DNA of 64,000 nt from Sulfitobacter sp. S190. Lineage in GTDB: Bacteria > Pseudomonadota > Alphaproteobacteria > Rhodobacterales > Rhodobacteraceae. Below the pieces are notes generated by a model. The model saw nothing but the letters and a program-made list of their open reading frames with translations. It did not search any database and was not told the DNA's origin. Of this stretch, positions 19,501 through 27,155 are shown piece after piece. Numbering within the stretch: position 1 is the first letter of the stretch; the number at the start of each line of letters is the position of its first letter. The stretch is from NCBI RefSeq assembly GCF_025141935.1, contig NZ_CP081120.1, positions 1,116,001 through 1,180,000 on the forward strand, given 5' to 3'. The translations under genes and the position numbers were made by a program.

Positions 19501-20016
19501 GCGCTTCTGGACACGCCGCTGCCGGTGCGCCCCGCGTTGAGCAAGCCGGACAAGGCCCTGATCAAGCTGGCGGAATTGCGCCGCAAGGGGCCTGCCTATC
19601 TGGGTGAGTGGGCACGCAACCGGATTGCGTGGGAGCTGTCCAAGCGCCGCGATGCCCCGTCCGAGGACACCGCCGCGCAATTCAACAACACCAAGATCGA
19701 AGCGGCATTCCTGCGCAGTGTCGCGGCCTATGACACACCGCAATGGGACGGGCCGATGACCCTGCTGCGGCCGGTGCTGGACCGTCAGTTCAAGGTGTCG
19801 GGCGGCAATTGGGTCAGTGCGGAACGCGAATATGTGTTCGAGGACAACGACTGGCGCCGCTACGCGCCGGAAGTCACGGTGATCGAGGTGCCGGGCGATC
19901 ACGACAGCATGGTGTTGTCGCCCAATGTGGTTGTCATGGCGTCCGAGTTGCGCGAGGTCATTGCCGATGCACTGGCCGGCACGGACGATGCCCGCCGCGC
20001 CACGGCAGCGGAGTAG
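13582..20016 (+). CDS. Type I modular polyketide synthase, KS-AT-KR-DH-ACP-TE
   Basis: A 2144-residue single-module PKS. KS, residues 15-445: active Cys189 in TACSTSL, then HGTGT and NIGH. AT, about 535-840: Ser638 in GHSMGE; the specificity region reads AAHS, fitting malonyl only loosely. KR, about 1175-1360: GGFGGIG NADPH site, LDD motif of B-type reductases, Tyr in VDYVAANA. DH, about 1415-1700: an HxxxxGxxxxP-like element (HRLSDGRAVMP) and HPGLLD. ACP, about 1775-1845: Ser1807 in LGGHSL. TE, about 1870-2140: Ser1950 in GFSGGG, His in GDHDSM. No enoylreductase. It should add one C2 unit, reduce and dehydrate it, and release the product. Start ATG 13582 (13591 possible). First gene of the overlapping operon ending at 30483. 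Confidence 0.93.
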   Translation: MDVMKDHGRGTIGAGEEIAIVGMAVNVPGAATVQDYWRNLQGGISSIRTLSEAELLAAGETPETIARKNYVRAAADLAGFDTFDAEFFGFSPKDAAILDPQHRKFLEVAWEAMEQAGHVPETVPGPIGVYAGCGMGSYFYFNICSNPELVDDVGMFLLRHTGNDKDFLSTRVSHVFDLTGPSINLQTACSTSLVAIHYAAAALRAGEIDMALAGGVTIELPQGRGYLFKENEILSPDGECHAFDHRAQGTVFGSGAGCVALKRLSDAQADGDHIWAVLKGSAVNNDGAAKAGYLAPSVDGQSAAIGRALEAAGMSPEAIGMVECHGTGTYLGDPIEVAALSDAWSAHTDKRDFCRIGSVKTNIGHLDTAAGVAGLVKAALSLHHEAMPPSLGFEAPNPAIDFASSPFSVNDRLTAWPRGDSPRHAAINALGVGGTNAHAILAEAPAPAATDESDFPFHPLVISARSKAALDANAAALAAHLRADPDCDLADVAFTLKNGRRGFEHRRVLVAETAAQAAQMLEDADPRQVFTHTRLGDDPGVVFMFPGGGAQYPGMARDLYETEPVFADVMDRGLDHLAGQLDYDIRALWLPAPEAQAAAEETLKQPSVQLPLIAITEYALAQLWISWGVAPVAMVGHSMGENVAACLAGVMGFEDLIDLVLLRGRLFDSVPAGGMISVPLSQEALMPYLGDDLDIASVNGPELTAVSGPDAALEALAERLRADGIDSQRIAIDIAAHSRMLEPILAEYRAFLAGLDLQPPRLPFMSNRTGQQITPAQATDPEYWVDQLRNTVRFADCITTLSADEKRVFLEVGPGKALSSLAQMSPAVSPAQVLSSLRHPDQAVADDVYFMGIIGRLWACGVEADWAQIWGEARRARVVLPTYQFQRSPYFITPGTAQAASAEAPLRRMDDIADWGAVPGWRPRFADVDADPDAALRAARDDVWLVFADAFGVAEPVVRRLRDAGARVCTVTAGDSFARLSQDRFQLAPEQGRDGYDQLFAALQEAGDLPTRIAHFWQITEGTPHRPGSSFFDRNLEQGFYSLLWLGQVLADQEPGGPARHLTVLTNGAVAVAGEPVPHPEKAMISGPVGVLPREVAGLTCSSLDLEVAQAQAAPVAGWFARAVPETAHDLTQPVLDELLATAGNRVAALRGARRLEQRYRETRLPEVDADTPAFRDGGTYLITGGFGGIGQTIAADLLTRHAARVVLLSRVAMPARVDWARTLAGGRPASERVLRQIRAVERLEALGGSVEVRHADVVNIAQMRKVIEALQDAGGIDGVIHAAGTLDDAPVLGKTQAQVDAVLAPKVQGLRVLDQLLPDGAVDLMVLFASTSTATRAAGQVDYVAANAYLNAYAQARQGGQTRVVAVNWGVWADVGMAAQAVGTSAPDALPPRPVAGALLDTQEITAAGEITFDTAVSADGMWVLDQHRLSDGRAVMPGTGMIDTLAQAARAVGMSGSFALRDLYFLRAFDVADGAERAMRVTLDPDADGMAATLRSDCVFGGRSGWQLHAQAQLCEAKDAAQTIDLQEISARLGAVEDAGGAHMPSPQEAHLRFGPQWQVVRARQMGQTEGLARLTLEAQTPEGFVLHPGLLDLATGWAIALAPDYDPADLWVPVSYGEIVVHGALPRDIYSWMRVSDGAGGDARFDVTVTDADGAVLVEVRDFAMTRLAGGFAAQAAPLDAREVTFDADPDAPRALTEAEERLAYLVGQGITAAEGPRALARALAADVPQVYVSSVPLDDLIAQADVPPRAAPGGQSFERTDLDGSFEPPEGPVQQKLAQMWENLLGVTPVGAQDSFFDLGGHSLIAVRLFAAVKREFGVEFPISILFETPTIASLSERIGVREDTGAPAEDAADAPVRFTYLVPLNATRPASAPPLFVVAGMFGNVLNLRHLAQQLAPDRAVFGLQARGLIGDHAPHETIEAAAAAYIEELRQVQPEGPYLLSGFSGGGITAYEMAQQLRAAGQRVAVLALLDTPLPVRPALSKPDKALIKLAELRRKGPAYLGEWARNRIAWELSKRRDAPSEDTAAQFNNTKIEAAFLRSVAAYDTPQWDGPMTLLRPVLDRQFKVSGGNWVSAEREYVFEDNDWRRYAPEVTVIEVPGDHDSMVLSPNVVVMASELREVIADALAGTDDARRATAAE

Positions 20017-20019
20017 CCG

Positions 20020-20994
20020 ATGGACCATCCGCGCCTCTTGTGTGTTCTGCTCAACTTCCGGACGCCGCAGATGACCCTGCGGGCCGCCGAGGCTGCCCTG
20101 GCCGATTTGCCGGGGCTGGGGGGCGAGCTGGTGATTGTCGACAATGCGTCGGGCGACGACAGCTATGATGTGCTGCGCCGCGAAGTCGCCGGGCGCGGCT
20201 GGGCGCAGGACGGGTTGGTGCGGGTGATTGCATCGCCGGTCAACGGGGGCTTTGGCGCGGGCAACAACGTGGGCTTTCGCGCGCGGATGAGCGACGGGGC
20301 CAAGCCCGATTTTGTCTATATCCTGAATTCCGATGCCTTTCCTGATCCCGGCGCGATTGCCGCGTTGCGCGATCATCTGGTGGCGCATCCGCAGGCGGGC
20401 ATCGCGTGCAGCCATGTGCGCGGCGAGGACGGGGTCACGCATACGACCGCGTTCCGGTTTCCGTCGGTCGCGGGGGAATTCGAGGGGGCCGCGCGGCTGG
20501 GCGTGTTTTCGCGGCTTCTGGCCGCCGCGCAGGTGCCGATGCCCCAGCCCGCCGCCACGCGGCAGGTCGACTGGAGCGCGGGGGCCAGCATGATGCTGCG
20601 CCAGAGTATGCTCGACGAGATCGGATTGTTTGACGAGACGTTCTTTTTGTATTTCGAGGAAACGGACCTGTGCCTGCGGGCGCGCCGCGCCGGTTGGCAG
20701 TGCTGGTACGTGACCGAGAGCCGTGTTGTGCATATCGGGTCGGTGTCGACCGGCATGAAGACCAAGCGCCGCATGCCGTCGTACTGGTACGACAGCCGCC
20801 GCCATTATTTCATCAAGAACCACGGACGCGTTTACGCGGGTGCGGCCCTTGGCGCGCATGTTCTGGGCGGGCTGCTGCACCGCTTGCGCATGGGGCTGGC
20901 CGGACGTCGCCCGCAGGATCCCAACTGGTTCTTGCGTGATTTGCTGGCCCATGCGTTCACCCCTTATCGTTTGTCTTCGGAGGATCCGTCATGA
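20020..20994 (+). CDS. Family 2 glycosyltransferase, rhamnosyltransferase-like
   Basis: A 324-residue GT2 protein lying between the PKS and NRPS genes, 3 nt after the PKS stop and overlapping the NRPS start by 4 nt. Conserved parts: VLLNFRTPQ at the N-terminus, IVDNASGDDS for nucleotide binding, NGGFGAGNN, ILNSDAF as the DxD-like metal site, and FDETFFLYFEETDLCLRARR, the acceptor-side motif of rhamnosyltransferase-like enzymes. It probably attaches a sugar to the assembly-line product or to the repeat unit. Its place between the two megasynthases argues for a direct link with the natural product. Confidence 0.88.
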   Translation: MDHPRLLCVLLNFRTPQMTLRAAEAALADLPGLGGELVIVDNASGDDSYDVLRREVAGRGWAQDGLVRVIASPVNGGFGAGNNVGFRARMSDGAKPDFVYILNSDAFPDPGAIAALRDHLVAHPQAGIACSHVRGEDGVTHTTAFRFPSVAGEFEGAARLGVFSRLLAAAQVPMPQPAATRQVDWSAGASMMLRQSMLDEIGLFDETFFLYFEETDLCLRARRAGWQCWYVTESRVVHIGSVSTGMKTKRRMPSYWYDSRRHYFIKNHGRVYAGAALGAHVLGGLLHRLRMGLAGRRPQDPNWFLRDLLAHAFTPYRLSSEDPS

Positions 20995-23900
20995 CCGCGC
21001 CCACACCCACCGCTGCCCTGAGCCTGCTGATTGCGGGCGACCAGTCCCTGACGATTGCCTGTGGCGACATGGTGCTGGCGGCGGGCCACCGGGTGGCGGG
21101 TGTCGTCACCACGGATGCGGATGTGGCGGCATGGGCTGCGGGCCACGGTTTGCCGGTCATTGCGCGCATGGGCGATGTGGCGCAGGCCGATTTGCCGCCC
21201 GTGGACTGGTTTCTGAGCATAGCCAACCTGCGTATTGTGCCCAAGCCGGTGCTGGAGGTGCCCACGCGCGGCGCGATCAATTTCCACGACGGTCCGCTGC
21301 CGCGCTATGCGGGTCTGAACACACCTGCTTGGGCCATCATCAATGGCGAGACCGAGCACGCGGTCAGCTGGCACATGATCGAGGGCGGCGTTGACGAGGG
21401 TGATCTGCTGGCGCAGCAGAGCTTTGCCATTGCGCCCGACGAGACCGCGTTCAGCCTCAATTCGAAGTGCTATGCCGCGGGGATGGAGAGTTTCGGACGT
21501 GTGCTGGCGCAGCTGGAGGCGGATGCGCCGGAGCGGCAGGCGCAAGACCTGTCGCAGCGTAGCTATTTTGCGCGCGACGACCGGCCGCTGCCGTTGGGCA
21601 TCATCGATTTTGACCAGCCGGCGGCGCGTGTTTGCGCGGTTCTGCGGGGGATGGATTTCGGGGGGTACTGGAACCCGCTGGGGGTGCCCAAGGTGGTTCT
21701 GCCTGCAGGGGTCATGACGGCCAGCGCCGCGCAGCCCGCGCCGGGAAGTGGGCCGGCGGGTACGGTGCTGGCGGTGGAGGATGACCGGATCACCGTGGCC
21801 ACGGCTGACGGCGCGGTGGTGCTGAGCGGGCTGGGGTCTTTGCCCGACAAACCGCGTGCGGTGCCGCAGGTGGGCGAGGTTGCACGCGCAGCAGGGGCGG
21901 ACGAGGTACAGATGCAGGCGGCATTGGCCGCAGAGGAGCCGCGGTGGCGGCATGTGCTGGCCGGGATGGTGCCGCTCGAGGTGCCTTTGGCGCAAGACCA
22001 TGACGCCACGGGGCGGATGACGCAGGCCGTGCCGGTGCCGGATGCGGTGGGGCGCGGCGCGGTGATCGAGGCGATCAGCGCCGTTCTGCTGGCCTCAGCC
22101 GGGCAGGCGGAGGGGCACATCGGTCTGGCGCATTCCGGCAGTGATCTGGTGGCCGATTGGCTGCCGCTGAAGCTGGGCCAGGGGATCGAAGCGCGGCTGG
22201 CGGAGGGGCAGGCGGCGGCGGGTTTTGCCCGTGATCTGCCACAGCGCGATCCGGCGGTGGAGGCGCCACACCCGGCGGTCATGCTGTGCCCGCAGGGCGC
22301 GGTCGACGCGCCGCTGTGCGTGGTACTGGAGGACGACCGGATTGTGCTGGATGCGCAAGCGTCCGTTCTGTCGGCGGGCGCGCTGGAGGTACTGGCGGCA
22401 CGGTTGGCGCATGCGCTGGCAGGGCGTGGCCCGATACCGCAGGCGGAAATCGACCGGTTGCTGAGTGATTGGAACGCCACCCAGACAGACGTCGACGCGG
22501 TGCCGATCCACACGGCCTTCGAGCGGCAGGTGGCGCGGACGCCCGATGCCGATGCGCTGGTGTTCGAGGATCAGACGCTGAGCTATGCGGCGCTGAACCG
22601 GGCGGCGAACCGGCTGGCGCATGTGCTGCGCGCGCGCGATGTGCACGCGGGCACGCCGGTGGGACTGGCCGTGCGGCGCGGTGTCGATCTGCTGGTCGGG
22701 GCGCTGGGGATATTGAAGGCGGGGGGCGCCTATGTGCCGCTGGACCCGGCCTATCCGGCGGACCGCATTGCGCACTATATCCGCGACAGCGGCGCACCCG
22801 TGATCGTGACGCAATCGGCGCTGGCCGACACCTTGCCCAAAGGCGATGCCGCGCTGGTGCTGATCGATGCCGACGCGGCGCTGGCCGCGGCGCCGCAGGA
22901 CGATCCGGAGGTGGCGCTGGCGCCCGGCGCGCTGGCCTATTTGATTTACACGTCAGGTTCGACCGGAACGCCCAAGGGGGTGATGGTCGATCATGCGAAT
23001 GTGGCGAATTTCTTTGCCGGCATGGACGCCCGCATCGATCACGCGGCGGGGGATGTCTGGCTGGCGGTCACATCGCTGTCGTTCGATATTTCGGTGCTGG
23101 AGCTGTTCTGGACGCTGGCACGGGGGTTCAAGCTGGTGCTGGCGGGGGACGACAGCCGCACGGAGCTGAGCCGCGGGCCCATTGCCGTGAGCGACCGGAA
23201 GATCGATTTCAACCTGTTTTACTGGGGCAATGACGATGGTGTCGGCCCCGAAAAATACCGTTTGCTGCTGGACGGGGCGCGGTTTGCCGATGCCCACGGG
23301 TTCAACGCGGTCTGGACGCCGGAGCGCCATTTCCATGCCTTTGGCGGGCCCTATCCGAACCCGTCGGTGACCGGTGCGGCGGTGGCGGCGGTCACGTCGC
23401 AGCTGTCGGTGCGGGCGGGGTCGTGCGTGGCCCCGTTGCACCATCCCGCGCGGATCGCCGAGGAATGGGCGGTGATCGACAACCTGACCAACGGGCGTGT
23501 CGGTCTGGCGATTGCGAGCGGCTGGCAGCCCGATGATTTCGTGTTGCGCCCCGAAAACACGCCCCCGCAGAACAAGCCCGCGATGTACGCCGCGATTGAC
23601 CAGCTGCGCGCCCTTTGGCGCGGCGATGCCGTGGCCTTTTTGACGCAGGATGGCACGCCCTTCGAGGTGGTCACACAGCCCCGACCCGTGTCGGCGACGC
23701 TGCCGATATGGGTGACCACGGCGGGCAATCCGCAGACCTGGAAAGAGGCGGGCGAGATCGGGGCCAATGTGCTGACCCACCTTCTGGGCCAATCGGTTGC
23801 CGAGGTGGCCGACAAGATCAAGATCTACCATGCCGCATTGCGCACGGCGGGTCATAACCCCGACGATTTTACCGTGACTGTGATGCTGCATACCTATCTG

Positions 23901-25490
23901 GCCGAGACCCGCGCACAGGCCGAGGAGGTCGCACGCGGCCCGATGAAGGACTATTTGCGCTCGGCTGCGGGGCTGATCAAACAGTATGCCTGGGCCTTTC
24001 CGGCGTTCAAGAAGCCAGAGGGTGCGACAAGCCCGTTCGAGGTTGATCTCGAAGGGCTGGACGCGGACGAGATGGAGGCGATTCTGGAGTTCGCGTTCCA
24101 GCGGTATTTTAACGACAGCGGTTTGTTCGGCACGGTGCAGGACGGCATTGCGCGGGCCGAAGAGCTCAAGCGGATCGGGGTGGACGAGATCGCCTGCCTC
24201 ATCGACTACGGCATCGCGGTGGACACGGTGATGGCGGGGCTAGAGCCTTTGGCGCAGGTGCTGGCGGGGGCCAATGCGGGCAGCCAGCTGGCCGACGACG
24301 ACCATTCGCTGGCCGCGCAGATGGTGCGTCACAAGGTCAGCCATTTGCAGTGCACGCCGTCGATGGCGCAGATGCTGGTCACGAACGACGAAACCCGGCA
24401 TGCGCTGTCGCGGCTCAAGGCGCTGATGGTGGGGGGCGAGGCGTTGCCCGGGGCGCTGGCGCAAGCGCTGCTGGACGCGGGGCCGGGCCATGTGCAGAAC
24501 ATGTACGGGCCGACCGAGACGACCATCTGGTCCACGACCCATCCGGTCACCCGCGCCACACGCACCGCGGCCATCGGCACCCCCATCGCCAACACGCAGG
24601 TCTATGTGCTCGACGAGGCGCTTGACCCGTGTCCGGTGGGTGTTGCCGGTACATTGTTCATCGGCGGGGACGGCGTGACCCAGGGCTACTGGAACCGCGC
24701 GGAAATGACGGCAGAGCGCTTTGTCGACAATCCCTTCGGCGCGGGCCGGATGTACAACACCGGCGATCTGGCCGCATGGCGCGCCGACGGGACGCTGGCG
24801 TTCATGGGGCGGGCCGACGATCAGGTCAAGATCCGCGGTCACCGGATCGAGTTGGGCGAGATCGAGAGCGCGCTGGCGGCGCAGGCCGGTATCGCACAGG
24901 CGGTGGTGGTCGCGCGCGCCGCGGTGGGGGGTGATCAGCTGGTCGCCTATGTCATCGCCGCGGGCGAGGTATCCGAGGACGCGCTGCGCACCGCGCTGGC
25001 GCGGCGGTTGCCCGATATCATGGTGCCCGCACGTATCGTGCAGATCGAGGCGATGCCCCTGACGCCGAACAAGAAAATCGACCGCAAGGCGCTGCCGGAG
25101 CCGCCCCGTGCCGGTGCAGACGGTGCAGCGGCTGCGGCCGCGACGCCTCCGGCGAATGAGACGCAGGCGTGTATCGCGCGGGTGTGGACGGCGCTGCTGG
25201 GGGTGGCGCAGATACGCCCCGGCGACAATTTCTTTGCACTGGGCGGTCATTCGTTGCTGGCGGTGCAGGCCCACCGTGACATCAAGGCCGCGCTGTCCAC
25301 GGACCGGTTGTCGATCACCGACATTTTCCGTTTTCCGACGCTTGAAGGGCTGGCCGCCCACCTGGACAGGGACGCGCCCGCGCCGGATGCCGCCACAGCC
25401 CCCGAGACGGTCGCGCCCCCGGCGGACCGGTCGGCCACCATGTCCAAACGGCGTGCCATGCGGGCAGGCCGGTCCAAGGCGGGCGCGTGA
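20991..25490 (+). CDS. NRPS: formyltransferase - remnant C - A (with inserted luciferase-like monooxygenase) - T
   Basis: A 1499-residue protein. Residues 1-290: formyltransferase of the PurN/Fmt type with Asn97, His99, Asp135 (INFHDGPLPRYAGLN, GGVDEGD). About 310-490: remnant condensation-like segment (EPRWRHVLAGMVPLEVP) without HHxxxDG. About 500-1370: adenylation domain, A3 core IYTSGSTGTPKG, A4 FDISVLELF, then after residue 725 an inserted FMN-dependent luciferase-like monooxygenase (FNLFYWGNDDG...PERHFHAFGGPYPNPSV), then CTPSMAQML, MVGGEALPG, MYGPTETTIW and PLTPNKKIDRKALP. About 1385-1450: carrier domain, Ser1421 in LGGHSLLAV. The code read by eye, about DILQMGMIWK, matches glycine-type codes. 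There is no thioesterase, so it should act before or beside the PKS. The F domain may formylate the amino group, as in linear gramicidin initiation. Confidence 0.9.
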   Translation: MTAPTPTAALSLLIAGDQSLTIACGDMVLAAGHRVAGVVTTDADVAAWAAGHGLPVIARMGDVAQADLPPVDWFLSIANLRIVPKPVLEVPTRGAINFHDGPLPRYAGLNTPAWAIINGETEHAVSWHMIEGGVDEGDLLAQQSFAIAPDETAFSLNSKCYAAGMESFGRVLAQLEADAPERQAQDLSQRSYFARDDRPLPLGIIDFDQPAARVCAVLRGMDFGGYWNPLGVPKVVLPAGVMTASAAQPAPGSGPAGTVLAVEDDRITVATADGAVVLSGLGSLPDKPRAVPQVGEVARAAGADEVQMQAALAAEEPRWRHVLAGMVPLEVPLAQDHDATGRMTQAVPVPDAVGRGAVIEAISAVLLASAGQAEGHIGLAHSGSDLVADWLPLKLGQGIEARLAEGQAAAGFARDLPQRDPAVEAPHPAVMLCPQGAVDAPLCVVLEDDRIVLDAQASVLSAGALEVLAARLAHALAGRGPIPQAEIDRLLSDWNATQTDVDAVPIHTAFERQVARTPDADALVFEDQTLSYAALNRAANRLAHVLRARDVHAGTPVGLAVRRGVDLLVGALGILKAGGAYVPLDPAYPADRIAHYIRDSGAPVIVTQSALADTLPKGDAALVLIDADAALAAAPQDDPEVALAPGALAYLIYTSGSTGTPKGVMVDHANVANFFAGMDARIDHAAGDVWLAVTSLSFDISVLELFWTLARGFKLVLAGDDSRTELSRGPIAVSDRKIDFNLFYWGNDDGVGPEKYRLLLDGARFADAHGFNAVWTPERHFHAFGGPYPNPSVTGAAVAAVTSQLSVRAGSCVAPLHHPARIAEEWAVIDNLTNGRVGLAIASGWQPDDFVLRPENTPPQNKPAMYAAIDQLRALWRGDAVAFLTQDGTPFEVVTQPRPVSATLPIWVTTAGNPQTWKEAGEIGANVLTHLLGQSVAEVADKIKIYHAALRTAGHNPDDFTVTVMLHTYLAETRAQAEEVARGPMKDYLRSAAGLIKQYAWAFPAFKKPEGATSPFEVDLEGLDADEMEAILEFAFQRYFNDSGLFGTVQDGIARAEELKRIGVDEIACLIDYGIAVDTVMAGLEPLAQVLAGANAGSQLADDDHSLAAQMVRHKVSHLQCTPSMAQMLVTNDETRHALSRLKALMVGGEALPGALAQALLDAGPGHVQNMYGPTETTIWSTTHPVTRATRTAAIGTPIANTQVYVLDEALDPCPVGVAGTLFIGGDGVTQGYWNRAEMTAERFVDNPFGAGRMYNTGDLAAWRADGTLAFMGRADDQVKIRGHRIELGEIESALAAQAGIAQAVVVARAAVGGDQLVAYVIAAGEVSEDALRTALARRLPDIMVPARIVQIEAMPLTPNKKIDRKALPEPPRAGADGAAAAAATPPANETQACIARVWTALLGVAQIRPGDNFFALGGHSLLAVQAHRDIKAALSTDRLSITDIFRFPTLEGLAAHLDRDAPAPDAATAPETVAPPADRSATMSKRRAMRAGRSKAGA

Positions 25491-26191
25491 GGGTCGATCT
25501 GGCGCTGGTCACCGCGTTGTGCCAGAGCATTTTCGACCCCGACCTGAGCATTGCCGCGACCGATCCTGCCGCCCCGACGGAGCCGTGGCTGGCGGCCGAG
25601 GCCCTGGCGGTGGCCCGTGCCATTCCGGCCCGCAAGGCCGAATTTCAGGCCGGGCGCCGTGCCGCACGCCACGCGATGGCCGCGATGGGCGTGGCGGGCC
25701 GCGCCATTCCGATGGCCCCCGACCGCGCCCCCGTCTGGCCCGGAGGGATAACGGGCAGCATTTCGCATACGGATGCCGCGTGTGTCGCCGTGGTGGGCCG
25801 CAAGGACGTCTGGGCCAGCATCGGCGTTGATCTGGAAGCCGACAGCGGGCTGGATGCCACGCTCATCGCGCAGGTGTGTACCCCGGCGGAGCGGGCATGG
25901 CTCGATACGCAGGCCCCGCGCGACCGCCCCGTGATGGCCAAGCTGATCTTTTCGGCCAAGGAGGCGAGCTACAAGGCGCAGTATCCGTTGGGCGGGGGGC
26001 TTTTCGGGTTCGACGCCCTGTCGGTGCGGGTGGACCGCGATGCGACGCGGTTCGTGGCGCAGTTCCAGTCCGATCAGGGCAGCTTTGCCGCCGGAGACAC
26101 GCTGGAGGGTCAGTTTGCCCATGCGGCGGGTATTCTTGTCACCGGCGTGGCGCTTCGCCACAGTGGTACGGCGCGGGAACGGGAGGAGTGA
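25487..26191 (+). CDS. 4'-phosphopantetheinyl transferase (EntD/Sfp-type)
   Basis: A 234-residue PPTase that converts apo carrier domains of the PKS and NRPS to holo form with coenzyme A. Motifs: SISHTDAACVAVVG, then IGVDLEA (Mg-binding Asp) and FSAKEASYKA (Glu and Lys), in the usual order and spacing. It begins at GTG 25487, overlapping the NRPS stop (GTGA). Its place in the operon makes the cluster self-sufficient. The EntD-like pattern suggests breadth rather than narrow specificity. Confidence 0.9.
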   Translation: MRVDLALVTALCQSIFDPDLSIAATDPAAPTEPWLAAEALAVARAIPARKAEFQAGRRAARHAMAAMGVAGRAIPMAPDRAPVWPGGITGSISHTDAACVAVVGRKDVWASIGVDLEADSGLDATLIAQVCTPAERAWLDTQAPRDRPVMAKLIFSAKEASYKAQYPLGGGLFGFDALSVRVDRDATRFVAQFQSDQGSFAAGDTLEGQFAHAAGILVTGVALRHSGTAREREE

Positions 26192-26195
26192 TCCG

Positions 26196-27155
26196 ATGAC
26201 GTGGGGCAGGCGCAGGGCCGTTTTGACAATGGGCGCGGTGGCCGCGGGGGCGCTGGCGGCGGTTCTGGCGGGCCGCGAGATGCGCGACCGTCGCCGCGAT
26301 CGCGCGGCGCGTGCCCTTTACGCACAGGCCCGCGTGACGCCCCCCACGGCGCCGATGCGTGTCTATCATCTGGGCCATTCACTGGTGGGGCGCGACATGC
26401 CCGCGATGCTCGCACAGCTGGCCGGACAGGGCCATTCCTACGCCAGCCAGCTGGGCTGGGGCACGTCGTTGCGCCAGCATTGGGAGCCGGATGCTCCGAT
26501 CAACGGTTTCGAGACCGAGAACGCGCATGCGCAGTTCATGCCCGCACGTGCGGCGGTGGGGTCCGGTGCATTCGATGCGGTGATCCTGACCGAGATGGTC
26601 GAGCTGCGCGATGCGCTGCGCTATCACGACAGTGCAGCCTATCTGGCGCGCTGGGCCGCGCTGGCCCATGAGGCCCGCCCCGATACGCGGCTTTATCTTT
26701 ACGAGACATGGCACCGGACGGATGATCCGGACGGATGGCTGGCAAGGATCGACGCCGATCTGGACGCCCTGTGGCTGGGCAAGGTGGCCTATCCTGCCGC
26801 CGCGGCCACGGGCCGGCCCATCCATGTCATCCCCGCGGGGCAGGTTCTGGCCGCGATCGCCCGCGCCATCGCCGGGCAGGACGGCATCGGCAATCTGACG
26901 ACGCGCGATGCGCTGTTTGCGCGGACCGATGACGGCACGCCGGACGCCATTCACCTGAGCGATCTGGGCGCCTATGCGGTGGCGCTGACCCATTATGCGG
27001 TGCTGTACCACCGATCCCCCGAGGGGCTGCCGCTGGCGCTGTTGCGGGCCGACGGATCGGCGGCGCAGGCCCCCGACGCGGTGGCGGGCGCGATGATGCA
27101 GCGGGTGGTGTGGGACGTGGTGCGCCGCGTGCAGGAAAGCGGGGTAGCGGCATGA
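26196..27155 (+). CDS. Exported SGNH-hydrolase-like protein
   Basis: A 319-residue protein with a signal peptide or anchor at residues 4-27 beginning with several arginines (GRRRAVLTMGAVAAGALAAVLA), so it acts outside the cytosol, perhaps through Tat. LGHSL (Ser62) fits the SGNH block I serine, and DAIHLSDLG near residue 250 fits the Asp-x-x-His block V. Members include esterases and carbohydrate O-acyl-transferring or deacylating enzymes. ATG at 26196 follows GGAGG; the longer in-frame form was rejected. Stop overlaps the next gene (ATGA). It could act on acyl groups placed on the glycan by the assembly line. The fold call is by motif only. Confidence 0.55.
   Translation: MTWGRRRAVLTMGAVAAGALAAVLAGREMRDRRRDRAARALYAQARVTPPTAPMRVYHLGHSLVGRDMPAMLAQLAGQGHSYASQLGWGTSLRQHWEPDAPINGFETENAHAQFMPARAAVGSGAFDAVILTEMVELRDALRYHDSAAYLARWAALAHEARPDTRLYLYETWHRTDDPDGWLARIDADLDALWLGKVAYPAAAATGRPIHVIPAGQVLAAIARAIAGQDGIGNLTTRDALFARTDDGTPDAIHLSDLGAYAVALTHYAVLYHRSPEGLPLALLRADGSAAQAPDAVAGAMMQRVVWDVVRRVQESGVAA

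Noticed and set aside
13468..20952. Very long open frame on the minus strand opposite the PKS and GT2
   Set aside because: Its length comes from codon bias on the coding strand; its translation is Arg/His/Gln-rich and shows no domain, whereas the plus frame gives complete PKS domains.
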